DNA from: Antedon mediterranea
Lineage: Eukaryota > Echinodermata > Crinoidea > Comatulida > Antedonidae
Reading direction: 5' to 3'
Assembly (NCBI RefSeq): GCF_964355755.1
Contig: NC_092679.1
Location: 15,924,932-15,988,931, forward strand
DNA: 64,000 nt
Position 1 is the first letter of the stretch, and each line of letters opens with the position of its first letter. Below, piece after piece: positions 13,085-24,954 of the stretch. The notes beneath the pieces are model-generated. The model was given only the letters and a program-made list of their open reading frames with translations. It ran no database searches and was not told the origin of the DNA. The translations under genes and the position numbers were made by a program.

Positions 13085-16000
13085 TGAGTACTCTACTAAA
13101 ATTCTGTACAGTAGCACTCATCCGCGTACAAATCTACACATCTTTTTCCCATAAACAAAATAAATGGGTACAAATTATAAAAAGTGTCAAAAGAAGGTAT
13201 CATTTTGAGACGGCAACCTGTAAGCAACGTGGGAAAGTCACCAGGTCAAAGACATATCAAGGGAATCACATTAGGAACCAATGACTGCACCAATTAAGAA
13301 ATTCTTCAAAAGATTTACACAACCATAAAAAACAAAAACAAAGTAAAGTCTTTGTGATATCAGCCTTAGCTTGCAATGCATTCATTCATGTGAATGGAGT
13401 ATTGTTGTATAAATAGCTAAATTATTTTGCCAGGGTTCAACCAAGTGACATTTTAAGCAACTAAAATAACTTCTAATCCAGGGTGTTTACCCCAAATTTG
13501 AAATATCAATGTCGGTATATATATACGGTACCCACAATAGGGATTACTGACGGACTTCATACTTATTACTGTCAAGCTTTATTTATCTACTGTACACTGT
13601 TACTGGTACGTTAATTGGATCGAAATGTGAAATTTATATCCCAATGTTCTTACTAACAACCGAAAATGTCATTAGGGTGTTACATAGTTATTCATTAATT
13701 ATTCTCAATTTAAAATTCATTCTTCAACCCTACCCAACCAATTTGTCTTGGTATTTCAATGCTTTTGATGTTTGCTGTATTTTTATCTGATCCTAATTCC
13801 ATCACTTCTTCTCATCTACAGTACAGACAGTCTGTATGCTCAGTCATAGTTAGTATGTTTATACAGACTAATATTGTTCTTCTTCTTTCTAAAGGTTACA
13901 GTAGATCTAGGCACTTTAAGTCAACTTAAAGCTTGCATGTACATAACAATGTAAAATGCCAGTGTATATTTCAACCTTAATAATAAGTTTACACTGACTA
14001 TTATATCCCAGCTCGCTCAAAAACTAAAGTCTGCATGGGTGAAAGGATCAACTTGAAATTTCTGTATTAATGAATTGAAAAGTCATGGTATAAAAATCGC
14101 ATTAAAAAATGTAATGTTAACTTTAAAATAATATTTTGATACCAATAGAATTCATGGCATGCTTTGTACAGTAAAGTCAATGTACTGTATGACTGACTGC
14201 AAACTATACCATTACACGGTTACAAGTAAATATCATGTCTGAATAATTGAATTTGAAAACACTGTTATTGCCTAAAGCAGTTAAGAAATTCGGTATAGGA
14301 CCACGCATGTAGATTTCTTTATAAACTGACTGACTATCTACAGTGCTCTGGTAAATTAAATGTTGTCGCCAAAATTACAAAGACATCTACATTGAAGGTC
14401 AAGGGTTATTGTTCGGTAGAGCCCAAGTGCATGTGTCCCAGGCTATTGTTTAAAAGATCTAATCTAAAACAGCAATCAATAAGCTATACAGGGCTTATAA
14501 CACAAGCTTGTGCAACCACAGAGTAAAGTTAATTATAATGACTTCCTATTAATTAATATGTTATTCAAGATAATGCCTAGAACATATAGAACAGCAGTTT
14601 TTTTGCTCCTGAAAATGTGAAATCATTTTAAACGTGTTTGAGCACATTGCTTAAAATGAGAAAATAGAATAGGAACTATTACTAGCAATACACGAAATAA
14701 CATCAAGATCATATCATATCAAATTCCATACTGTAGACTATATAATTAAATAATCTAATGGTCTCATTTCACAAAATTGTACTGTTCCTTTAGGATAATA
14801 TTTATTTTATAGATTCATAGCATTCAATTTATCAAAATAAACATTTTATGTACTGGCCAATATAATCCCTTGTTGTTGAAAAATACGGTACCTTCAAGAG
14901 AGAACTTATAAACATCCGGTACAATACTGTAAATACTACTTACAAAATTGTAAATGTTTAATTTTCCGATCTTCACCGTTTGTTGCGATTAAACATCCCT
15001 ACAGTACCTATTAACTGTACAGTAGTACTGTACTGTATGACTAAAACAAAGTACATTATACGTACACAGTAGTACAATTAATATTTTAAAAACCTATATT
15101 TGTATTCATTAACTATATTAATTATAGTAATCATTATTTCAGAATGTTAATAATGTATCTTCTACAAATGTTCCCCATCACTTTATCTGGGTCATTCCAC
15201 CTCAATTCCATCAATGACTTACATCGTCGCATCATGGATTTTGCTTAAATTTGGTACGCAAAGAGAAAGCCGAACTACCTGTAGGCCTATATATTATAAT
15301 AAAATATAAGCTAAAATGTCATATTTCCTAATTTTCGTTATCAGTTAGCAAGATTTGAACAACTGAATTTTTCCGAGTTTTTGTGCAAAAGGGCGCAACC
15401 TCAGTATTTTAAGTTTAAATAGCAATAAATAAGGTATCATTGGATAATAAATTACAATAAAAATAGAGTTCTCATTGTTGATGGAACATTATATCATGTG
15501 ACAATGTAAAATTTCATTTTTGTTGTTGGTTGAAATGGCCTACTTGATATCTTTAAATAAGTTAACAAAAAAACCCAGATCTACAAATACTTTTGTCCTT
15601 GCTCATAAATAACCTTTAGCCATCACCAAATTTATCCTAATAAAATTCACAATATAGTAGTACTTTTTAAGTGCAGAAACTTTATCAAGTCTAGGCTTGT
15701 TAGCAATTAAAGAGGTCAAGATAGGAGCATGCCAAAGGCAGGTTCAATGCTTGTCTCTTGCTGGGAACGAGGAATGTCACTGGTGTCTTCTTCGTCATGC
15801 TAATTCCACGAGTGTACGGTAACAAAAAGGTGAAATTTGTACTTTACGTTCATGGAGATACAGTAAATCATGAAATTAAAAAACATATTTTTTTAAATAT
15901 CAATTATTTAAATTTGTAGAAAACTGTTTTGTGTTTTCCTTGTATTAGTACCAAATCTATCAATAAAGCTCAACAATTAGTAAAACAAAAATAAAAAAAT

Positions 16001-16359
16001 TACTGTAAAATTTAAGTCTTATTTTATTCTGGTTTCATGTACCATTAGTTACTGTACATTACAATGTAGGTAAATCAAAGTGCAGTAGGATCAGTAGTAC
16101 AGTACCAAAATAAAATTTGACCCAGAATTAATTGAAACTACCGAAATCCTAATCAATGGCTGAAACCATTATAAGGACAGTCAAATAAATTCAATGCCCT
16201 GGTCCATGGCCAGCCTTAAATACAGACTTTTCAAATTATTAAATTTTATGTCACATTCATAAAGGTACAGCCCCCACTAATTAATAATTCGGTATCTAGG
16301 CTACTATCATTACGATGTGGTGGGATGAAAATCATTTGAAATGCTCTTTACTTGAAAAC

Positions 16360-16830
16360 TGTTTCTGCTGCCAAGAAAATACCGTATTTAATACCGTATT
16401 TTATTGGCAGCAGAAACTGCGCTCATAAAAAAAATACCGTATTTTGTATACCGTATTTTCCCCACAAAATTTGTGGATAAAATATGGTATTTACAAATTT
16501 ATACCATATTTTTTTTACCCATTTCTGCTGCCAATAAAAAATACCGTATCTGCGAAAGCAGTAACATTGCAAAAGACAATAACTCGGGGAGGAAACGAAT
16601 TACTTGTCCCCATTACGATGTTTTCTGTGCTCTCACAACATCTGTGTCAATAGGGATAGGCTGTTCCTTTATTGCGACTTTTAATTATCGACCAAATAAA
16701 TGAATGGCAATTTGGGTAAAAATGATGAAATTTAACACGATCACCGAAGAAGTATTGTTAGCAGAAACGGGGTACTAAAATTTAATACCGTATTTTATAC
16801 CGTATTTTGAGCAGTTGCAGCAGAGACAGG
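16360..16830. repeat. Repeat cluster built from ATACCGTATTTT units
   Basis: The word ATACCGTATTTT or its reverse complement (as in ATGGTATTT) occurs about ten times. It is interleaved with TTTCTGCTGCCAA and its inverse TTGGCAGCAGAAA, giving an inverted-repeat layout (for example near 16363-16375 and 16404-16416, and again near 16525). This looks like nested or rearranged MITE copies. No coding function is seen. Confidence 0.55.
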
Positions 16831-17065
16831 TCCTATGACTGGCCTATCTTTAACTTTTACAAAGGCAAACGTTTAAATTATCCATTTATAAAATTCCCAC
16901 GGCACCAGCAGGTTGACTGAGCCTACAGAATACAATACATGCTCTTTCTCAGGCAGGCAGCCTACAACCAAAAATAAGTTGGGCCTAAAACATCACCACT
17001 CCTAGACCACTTCACTACAGGCTTTAAATATCAATTTTTTAAATGTTTTCAATTATAAACAACTT

Positions 17066-17280
17066 ACCTTATCTATGATAAATAATGAGTTCCGTTATAT
17101 TAATAATTTTATTGAAAATCCACAGTATTTACGATCAAAGTAAAACATCTGATTACGTCGACCAAAACCCAAAAGGTGTTTTTAGGTAGTGAATGCCACT
17201 TCCGGTTGAAAACATTGTTATCACGTGACACAAACAAGGTTTAAACTAGTACGCGTTTAGCCAATGGAAAAGCGTAATAT
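17066..17280 (-). promoter_or_regulatory. Candidate promoter and first exon on the minus strand
   Basis: Within about 90 bp there is an ETS-type site (CACTTCCGG near 17200), an E-box (TCACGTGA near 17221) and a CCAAT sequence (near 17261). Reading leftward, an exon-like stretch ends at a strong donor (AAG, then GTAAGTTGTTT) near 17066. The would-be exon contains no useful coding frame, so it could be a non-coding first exon of a gene or lncRNA outside recognition. This is inference from motifs only. Confidence 0.3.
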
Positions 17281-17429
17281 AAAGATATACACATTGTGAT
17301 TGGCAAATATAATCTTTTCTAACAACTCCTAACATTGCAGATCTAACACAATATGCAGTTTCTGCAATCTCACGTTGGTGGCGATATGTATAAAAACCAA
17401 GAAAAGAAGTCATATATACTTTATTGTCC

Positions 17430-18343
17430 ATTTAAAAAACAGAAATGTGATTTGAAAACTGGCAAAATACAAAAATATAAAATACAATTTACAAAAACAC
17501 ACACAAAAAGTTAAGAGGCTAAAAATTGTTAAAATTAGATAAAAATTATCGGTTACAATTACATTTTACCTTTGTACTCTGGAGTTATATAAGAAGAACT
17601 GTATCGATTTATTTGGCCTTTATTTAGGGTAAAATAAATAATTATTACAAGTACTAGTACACAATAGACACATTCTACTGTATAAAATTTAGTTTATTTG
17701 TTAAAAATATTTAGATGTTCTTATATCCAAAAACGTTTTAAGTCTCAAAGTGCAAAGAAATTGAAATATGGAAAGTACATTTATAAATATAAGTCTTTAA
17801 TTCCTCGTGTACACCCGTAATTATTATTTAGAATTATACTATATAAATTTATAAATTAAATTAATAACCTTGTTCAATAAATATTTGTAATTGTAAATTT
17901 TAATTAAAGCTTGTAGTTAAAAACAAATTACAGTATTTTGTAAAATTTAATTCAGTTCAAATTGTAAATTACTTAAAAATATATTTGATGTAATCACATA
18001 CAAATATGTACAAAACACAAAAATATTAGAAACAGATAAGATCATTTTTAAATTTGATTAAAGAAATATTTTACTGAAACAGTAAAATTGATTCCACACA
18101 AGGTTGTATAATGAACAAATGCTAGGTCAACAAACATATTAATATACTACTAATAATTATAACAAGATGAGGTAAACAAAAACAATCAACAAAATATTAA
18201 ATATTATAACATACCAAATATAAATACTGTATATCAGTATGAATAAATATATAAAAATATAGTTAATACTATATATTATATTAAAATATAATAATATATA
18301 TTAAAACAATTTTAATATAAATTCGAATTTTACTCCAAAGCCC
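17430..18343. other. AT-rich stretch 3' of CHAC2
   Basis: Extremely AT-rich sequence, which would include the CHAC2 3' UTR read on the minus strand. No gene or structured repeat was recognised. Confidence 0.5.
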
Positions 18344-18709
18344 TCAACCTTGTTGTAGCATATCTTTAACGAGAGATTCCAACTTATACAAATGTTCGTC
18401 TTTATGTTCTGGGACAATCACCCTCATTGCGGTGGCAAGCTGTAGCAAATATTCTGAGTTTGGTCCGCTCGGTCCGTGAGATTCTATAACTTGTTTTGCG
18501 ATGTCTTCTTCTGGTGCTGGACCTAAATAATGCGGGTTTTGTTCATTGGCTATGTAAAGGTTGATTGTAAATGGCTTAGTGGCGCTATCTTGCGGCTGAA
18601 ACAATACTTCTATACTCGAATATCCTGCTTTTTCTCGGTGATCTAAATTAGTAATCGTTTCTTCACGTGATTCTTCAGAAAGTTTATAGGCTATACCCCA
18701 CACGAGTTC
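18344..18709 (-). CDS. CHAC2: CHAC2 exon 3
   Basis: Codes for [10 protein letters not shown] through the C-terminus, including catalytic Glu83, and ends LVKDMLQQG and stop. The acceptor is AAAAG. Confidence 0.95.
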   Translation of the reverse strand, partial: ELVWGIAYKLSEESREETITNLDHREKAGYSSIEVLFQPQDSATKPFTINLYIANEQNPHYLGPAPEEDIAKQVIESHGPSGPNSEYLLQLATAMRVIVPEHKDEHLYKLESLVKDMLQQG

Positions 18710-19712
18710 CTTTTAAACAAAAATCAATGCTATTAAATATCAAACAGAAATGAAACATTTTTAAAAGAAAATTTATTGCCAATGTACTGTTTTATTGAGC
18801 ATGTTTAGGTTTAGTTATTTATATTAAATATCTAAGTTGGTGATTTATCCACCAAATTAGCGATAATTATAACATCGTTCATGGCTAGCTCGTCATGCAC
18901 TTTTTTTATTTTGTGCGAAATCACACATTGTTGTTCATCTTTGTTTTTTAAGAAATAAATATTGAGCATGATGGTAAAAAATATGAAATTTTGGCAATAT
19001 TTTGATTTCTTTTCTGAAATTGTTGTTGAGATATGCTGTTTACAATGAACATGAATATACAGAATATAATTTGTTACCTCTGGATTTTTCACTAGCGTTA
19101 CGACTCTACCAGGCTAAAAAAAAAGAAACATTACCCATATGTTATGATCCTGAATGAATCAATATGTTACAGTAATTTTTATCATTAATAATAATATTCG
19201 TTATGAAAATGTGAATATTTCTCAGGAACAGGTTACCAATACCATACAATATTAATTCCACTGATTGATACTCTAGTATAATATTATAAAAAGTATTACT
19301 GCATTTATATTTCCTCATTGTTTTGCCGAAAACCCATGTCATAAAAATAATGACATGTTTTGTTATTCTGTCAAAACAGCAACTTACTAACAAACATGCA
19401 AGACCTCATTCATGTCTATATAATATGGGGTCCTAGCCTAAAAACTGAATGCCTACTAGACTACTCGTCGTACGAAAATATTCTAGGCCTATTACACCAC
19501 CACACTAACCAGCCTAGTAAAGTGGAGTAGGCCTAGGCCCTACTACTAGCTAGACTCTAGAGCATCCCTTACCTTACCTGTCTCGGCGTTCCACGGTGAT
19601 CTGGGCTACCTTGCCAAAATCTCCGTGAAAACCCTTCAATGTATCCAATCATCTTTTCCTCATAACTGAAATCAACTTTCCAAGTCAAAGATCCATATCC
19701 AAATACCCACAT
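18344..19712 (-). CDS. CHAC2: CHAC2, glutathione-specific gamma-glutamylcyclotransferase (three exons)
   Basis: Splicing 19712-19578, 19113-19078 and 18709-18344 gives an intact 178-residue protein, against about 184 in vertebrate CHAC2. It begins [15 protein letters not shown], the nucleotide- and substrate-loop signature GYGSL of the gamma-GCT fold, and continues with [29 protein letters not shown] and [11 protein letters not shown]. Glu83 in HREKAGY is the expected catalytic glutamate. The family cleaves glutathione in the cytosol to 5-oxoproline and Cys-Gly, with low constitutive activity for CHAC2. All introns are phase 0 with GT/AG borders (donors GTAAGG and GTAACA). The start is the first ATG and matches the family's N-terminus exactly. 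No frame damage is seen. Confidence 0.95.
19078..19113 (-). CDS. CHAC2: CHAC2 exon 2 (36 nt)
   Basis: A 12-codon exon, [12 protein letters not shown], between a T-rich acceptor ending TTTAG and the donor GTAACA. It aligns with the PGRVVTLV block of CHAC2 and keeps phase 0 on both sides. Confidence 0.92.
19578..19712 (-). CDS. CHAC2: CHAC2 exon 1
   Basis: Codes for residues 1-45, from MWVFGYGSL to HRGTPRQ. The donor is GTAAGG, tandemly repeated as GTAAGGTAAG. Confidence 0.93.
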
Positions 19713-20025
19713 CTTTATTTATATTATATTAAAAATTAATTTTGTGTCCGTCATCTACTGTATATAAATAACTAGCCTAGCTAGCTAGATAGCCTAAATT
19801 CTGGGCAGATTTTGTGTTGTGAAGTGGCGCAAGATAGGGAACTCCTATCTCTTATACACTGCGCATGAGTGAAATTCCATGGGCAGCCATTCCGGCAAGC
19901 AAGTTACGCGATCACATACCCCGGAAGTGTATAATAAACCATTGAACCACATCCACGTGTGACGTGTTATTGTTTGTTCGGGAAGTTTTCTCGTGTTGTA
20001 TTGGGTAAATTGTAGTGGTAAGTTT
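19713..20025. promoter_or_regulatory. CHAC2 upstream region, possibly bidirectional promoter
   Basis: This stretch has an NRF1-like TGCGCATGAG (near 19860), an ETS-like CCGGAAGTG (near 19921), and CACGTGTGACGTG (near 19952), combining E-box and CRE-like elements. On the plus side, TTGTAGTG is followed by a donor-like GTAAGTTTTT near 20020, so a divergent transcript is possible. Part of the region (19824-19917) is one arm of an inverted repeat. Confidence 0.4.
19824..19917 (+). repeat. Left arm of inverted repeat (partner 22071-22144)
   Basis: It begins GTGGCGCAAGATA and contains TTCCATGGGCAGCCATTCCG then GCAAGC. The same words appear in reverse orientation at 22071-22144. The pair could be the terminal repeats of a 2.3-kb element, with the CHAC2 upstream DNA inside or across its edge. 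No target-site duplication is evident. Confidence 0.6.
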
Positions 20026-22070
20026 TTAGAATATATATTTTTTTGTTAGTAAACATTAACAAAATTATTAAATTGTTGTTTAAATTTAGTTCAGGCAGGC
20101 GTTTCTGCGCAATCCGATCTAGGGCCTAGTACTAGTAGTAGTAGGCCTGGGCATATTTAATGCCGAATACTAGGCCTAGTTTAGTTAGTATGATTAATAA
20201 AAAAAAGTCTGGGAGGATGAATGATATTGATTGGCGTCTTGATGATAGATGGATCAAACAAGGCTTGGATGGATGGAAGATTAAGAAAAAAACTGAAGCT
20301 GTTCGGGAATTAGGAATTTTTAATAAAAATGTACAAGACAATATAGCGTTTTATTAATAATAACATTAACAGAAATAATTAAATGTAATGAAATCAAAAA
20401 TCGTGAGGATGTTGTTATTGTTGTTAATTTGTCGTTGTCTTGCTTTACATGTTTGTTTGTCTTGTTTTGTTTCTGTTTGTTTAAACTCCAATATGATTAC
20501 AATTTCTTAACTGGCTACCCGTCACAAGTTTTTTTGGAGGGAAACCTCCAAATGTTATTACTTTCTGGGTGTTGCCTCTTAATTATTTATATTTAAATTG
20601 TTATTTTGTTTACTTTGAAATGATAAGAAATAAATGTTATTATGAATGAATGAATTGTTTGTTTTTTTTATTTAATAAATTTAAATTATAAATTTGATCC
20701 TCATATTTATTTTGTTCTTCATCTTTATTTGAAAAATATTTAGTTAATTAATGTAAACATTTTTGAATACTTACAATTATTAATAAATAGTATATTGACT
20801 TTTGTTTTGAATTTAAAAATGTATAGTATTTTAAAATACTATAATAAGTAATCAAATGATTATGTAACAGTTCGAAAAGTGACCTAATAATTTAATGATA
20901 TATTTTTCCCTATTTCAGAAAGATATAAGTCTGTCATCATACTGTAAAATTGAGAAGATAGATGATTGAGTGCAAAGTGGTATTTTACACAAGAATTAAA
21001 TACAAAGGCCAGAACTGATGGACAATTATATTTCAATAGTAATAATAGTTTATATTTTTGATTCTTGAAAAGGAGCAGTATCCTATGGGATTACAAATAA
21101 AATCACTATTTTCACACACCTCATACTTTTAAGTGAAAGGAAATAACCAGAATTCAGTTATTATCAGTACTGTTGTTTAGGCCTATTGGCTTCTTTTGTA
21201 ATACAAGAAATCAAAATAATAGAATTTTCCTTGTATTTAAGAAGGCTAAAACCATACATTCGTAATTTATTTATTGAGTGTATTTAATTATTCCATCATT
21301 ATTTATTAATATTGTATAAAGTGAGATTTTTCAGTATTTTTATTGCATTTTAATCCTGTCTGTAATATTGAAAGTTGAGCTAATAAAAGTGGGTTGAAAA
21401 GAACAAATTATGATTATGAATTTTTAAAATTAATATTTAATACTTTTACTTTTTTGAAATTAAAAAAATGTAACAATTGTTTTTGTATCTAGTAATGTTT
21501 GTACAGTATACTACAGTTGTGGCAGATCGTAGTAAAATTCCCCTTGCAATGAAATAACTTTGTAGGCCTGAAGCACACAAAATAGAAAGAGAGGGTCCGA
21601 ACAGGGGAAAGAACATCCCCCTGCCCATTAATTTTTTTTTTTTTTTTAAATTAAAAAGACAGTTTTGGACAATATATTTGGCAATTATTACAATTCATCT
21701 CCAAAAAAATGCTTCTCTCGCACATAAACTAAGCCATCATCCCAGCCTAGGCCAAACGCGGCCGACCTTGGGCGTGAAGTGCGTAGCATCGCGCTGCGCC
21801 CCGCGACACTATTTATAACTATGCCTCAACCGACTGCCTACAAAATTCGTCCTCCATACAGTCAGTGTTTATTCTGTAGCCGTTTGAGGTTGGACAGTGA
21901 TATACGCATATGTAAGTGTAATATCAAATGGAGTAAATTTATATAATCGAATTTTATATAGATGTTCTTTCATTTTGACGCGAAAGATAAAATAAAGTCG
22001 TACTGTTTATCGCGTAGATGTAAATCCTATTTGTTTTCATTGATTTGGTGGCGTGCCGCATTGCCTACTG
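20026..22070. other. Region between inverted-repeat arms, no gene recognised
   Basis: Mostly AT-rich. A 65-codon ORF at 20160-20357 is Lys/Arg-rich and matches nothing I know. A GC-rich patch at about 21745-21850 contains CGCGGCCGACC and a TATTTATAAC TATA-like box, which may be a promoter, but no coding exon follows convincingly. Confidence 0.4.
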
Positions 22071-22144
22071 GGTAATCCGCTTGCCGGAATGGCTGCCCAT
22101 GGAATTATCATTTTTTGAGCGTCAGTTCCATATCTTGCGCCACT
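22071..22144 (-). repeat. Right arm of inverted repeat (partner 19824-19917)
   Basis: Contains CTTGCCGGAATGGCTGCCCA and ends TCTTGCGCCAC, the reverse complement of the left arm, with a diverged middle. Confidence 0.6.
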
Positions 22145-24100
22145 ACGTGGCGCTATACGATCTTTGGTTTTGATTTCGTTTGTTCGTGCGTGTGTTGTAA
22201 TGATAAAATTTCATCATCACACGTACGGTACGCACGAGCGTTCCTATACATAGAGGGCGGTATTAATATTTTTATTACAAATTGCAAATTGTGATACACA
22301 ATGTTGCTGGCACTCAACACTTGAATACCCTGAAAGATGCGGTCCAAATAATAGAATATTAATAATAAATAAACAATCAAACAAAAAACAATAAACAAAC
22401 AATACCAAACACTCCCATTTCATTCTTTCTAAGAATATATTCTTACCACCTCCGAAAGCATGCTAGTGCATCGAAGAGAGATAATCGTAAATAACTAGCA
22501 CTGAGTAGTTGAAGTTGATGTTTAATATAATATTTTCCATAGAATAATGTCTTATTGTATATATTATTTGCAATATGAATTTTTAATAAAATCGATATAT
22601 GGCCTGATGTGTAGACTCAATTCAAATGAAAATGTTTTAGTCACAACGATAATAGACAACGTCTTATATAAAAGTAGGACGGAAACATCATTTCGTCCAC
22701 AATCGTTAAACTATAAGTATCTGGCATCCGTGTTTTGTGTAAATAAAAATAAAATGAAACGAATAAATACACGGCATTTGGTATGAAGCTATTGCCTACC
22801 GTAAGGAATTTTTTTTCTCTATTTTGCTATGGATATATCATGTCACCATGATATTCCGAAATAAAAAGATGAATGAATGTTGAATGAATACAAAGGTTCA
22901 AAAGTAAATGTAATGTTTAATCAAGGAAGAGTAAATTACTCTCTCCGCTTGTTGATTACTATAAAATGTATAACATTTTTTCTTCCATCGACTTTTAACT
23001 TCTAACATAATATAGAATTAGTTCACAACTTGGTTAAACACACAGCGACTGCCAAAACTCTTTACTACTTGGACCTGACCACCTAAGAAAATGTCCATTG
23101 ATGTCTCCTGAATATCATTTCACCTCATTCGTTTCACCAGAAAGTGTAAAATTGTCAATTGAAATAGAGGGTGAAGAGGGGAGGTTATATCTATTATCTG
23201 CAAATGTTGCATGGCAAAAAGCTACAGTAGGCTACTGTTAAAAAAAATGCTTCAAGTTATACTATATAATGTTTTGTGAGTAGTAAAGTAAGAATAAAAT
23301 AAAAGCTCGTTATATTAGCTTCAATTTTATTCGTTAGCCGTAAGTGACAATTGTAAGCCTAATCTGAAGTAGGCCTATAAACAATTACTTTTCAGTGTTA
23401 TTCTGCAGAAATAATGTGTTGGCGTTTATTAATATTTGCCTATATTTTTGCTTAAGCAGATAACTTCATTTTGTTATCATATGGCATACAAAGCATTTTT
23501 AACAATGAATCTATATCTTTTAATTTATCATGTGAAATATTTAATACAAATATTTAAACTATAGAGGGCGACAACCCGATATTTTAAACTCTGACAAATG
23601 AGAGAACTGGACTGATCCATTATTCAGTAGGTTTGTAGAGTAAATTAATTCTTAGCATGAATTAAGAATAAATATCCATTTATTGTTTTACAACATCAAT
23701 AACGAAAATCACTCATTTAAATTAATATAGAATAAAATCTGGAATAGGTTAAATAACAACTATTAACACAAATTGTTTAATAATAATGGACCAATCCAAG
23801 ATATTCCTAATTGACCAATCACCAGTTACTTTGAGTTACTGTAGCAACTTTTAGATTTCCAAAAATTGAATTAGTTTTTTGTTTGTTGTATTTTGTATAA
23901 CAACAAATTAGCATAAAAAAAGTAATTTAAAAATCAGAAATTATTCCAGACGCATCTGAACTATAATGGTTTAATACCGGGCCTACTGTAATACCATTTT
24001 ACCCCATATAACAACAGTTTTCATATCTTTATTATAAGAGTTAGTGTCATCTATTATATACTATATTGTTTGAAGGTTTGAATGGCGAAATCAAATGTTA
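22145..24100. other. Intergenic, no gene recognised
   Basis: AT-rich sequence without convincing coding regions, RNA genes or transposon ends. Confidence 0.5.
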
Positions 24101-24200
24101 ATATAAAGTTTGCGGTACACCACGTATATTAGTTCTGAAAAGAACTGTTGAAACTCAACAGTTCTGAACTAATATACGTGGTGTACCGCAAACTTTATAT
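24101..24200. repeat. 100-bp near-perfect palindrome (MITE-like hairpin)
   Basis: The left arm 24101-24151 and right arm 24155-24200 are reverse complements from ATATAAAGTTTGCGGTACAC inward to GAACTGTTGA. The only difference is five extra bases (TGAAA) in the left arm. The loop is 3 nt. The structure could be a tiny fold-back MITE; no coding capacity. Confidence 0.8.
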
Positions 24201-24673
24201 CAAAATTTTATACTAATTATATATCACAGACAGTTAATAAGACATAGTCATAAATCTCTAATTTAAAACCTCAAGTTGAAAGTTGTAGTGGTCTACCAAA
24301 ATTAAATAAGAACTCACCGTAGCGAATGCACGCATTGTTTTGAAAAGACACGCCAAAAAGAACGTATGTACGTATAAAGACAAAAGAATTTAAATACAAG
24401 TGGTGCAGCCTTGTTTCTTTGTTTTACGTTGCTTTTTTGTCAATTTTCTATTCATATTTAAATGTTATTTTTTAAAAGACTATAGATATAAGACGTATGA
24501 ATAATATATAATAATAAATCATTATTATTATTAAGTGTAAAATAAACTAAATTTATGAGGCAATAAGCTAATGGGAAATTTCATAACGATTCAGGTAATG
24601 TGTTTTTTACCTAGGAAAATCGCGTTCACCCGAATTTACATTTACATATTTGAAAATAAAATGTATTAACGGG

Positions 24674-24679
24674 TATATA
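24674..24679 (+). promoter_or_regulatory. TATA box of the U6 gene
   Basis: TATATA ends 25 nt before the first U6 base, the position expected for the TATA element of animal Pol III type 3 (U6) promoters. A PSE was not identified with certainty. Confidence 0.6.
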
Positions 24680-24703
24680 GAAGTCAGTATTTCTGGTATT
24701 AAT

Positions 24704-24728
24704 GTACTTGCTTAGGCAGTACATATAT

Positions 24729-24760
<32 letters not shown>

Positions 24761-24774
24761 GGCCCCTGCAAGGA
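24704..24774 (+). ncRNA. U6 snRNA gene, 5' half (interrupted)
   Basis: The sequence follows U6 from the 5' stem-loop through AAATTGGAACGATACAGAGA, AGATTAGCATGGCCCCTGC and AAGGA. It includes the ACAGAGA box that pairs with the 5' splice site. The first stem is GTACT/AGTAC where GTGCT/AGCAC is usual, a compensatory pair change that preserves the stem. After GCAAGGA the match stops abruptly and unrelated DNA begins. The rest of U6 is found 8.8 kb away at 33568-33600. Relative to canonical U6, two bases (GC) are missing just before AAGGA. Confidence 0.88.
24768..24774 (+). repeat. Left target-site duplication GCAAGGA
   Basis: The 7-bp word GCAAGGA sits where the U6 match ends and is repeated at 33568-33574, where the U6 match resumes. 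A two-base loss in this copy (CCCTGCAAGGA against canonical CCCTGCGCAAGGA) slightly blurs the boundary; 6 or 7 bp are both possible. Confidence 0.7.
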
Positions 24775-24954
24775 ATCCACGGCCCGATCTTCTCTGTCAA
24801 AAAAACAAAAAAACGCAAAAGAAATTGGAACGGTCCGCGTGGGGTCATTAAAAAGTCGTTTGGGGTAATTAAATTCTCATGAATAAACATGAGCAATGTC
24901 TGTGAGGGGCCCCGTTGCAGGGAAATGCTCGAAAATAATTCCCTGTTAGCTAAA

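Larger units (their letters stand above)
9096..16360. other. Intergenic, repeats only
   Basis: No convincing gene. It holds three motif copies (9978-10003, 12921-12949, 13046-13084), an ATT run near 9966, and a dispersed repeat fragment at 10626-10682 related to one at 53940-54065. Near 15185 there is a short decayed sequence starting GGGTCATTCCA, reminiscent of the inner transposon end at 50325. The many short ORFs show no protein-like composition. Confidence 0.5.

Noticed and set aside
17246-17431. 61-codon minus-strand ORF near a promoter-like cluster
   Set aside because: It lies upstream of the presumed transcription start, has no similarity to known proteins and no conserved features.
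20160-20357. 65-codon ORF downstream of the possible divergent CHAC2 promoter
   Set aside because: No recognisable domain, AT-driven Lys/Ile composition, no supporting splice structure; treated as chance.
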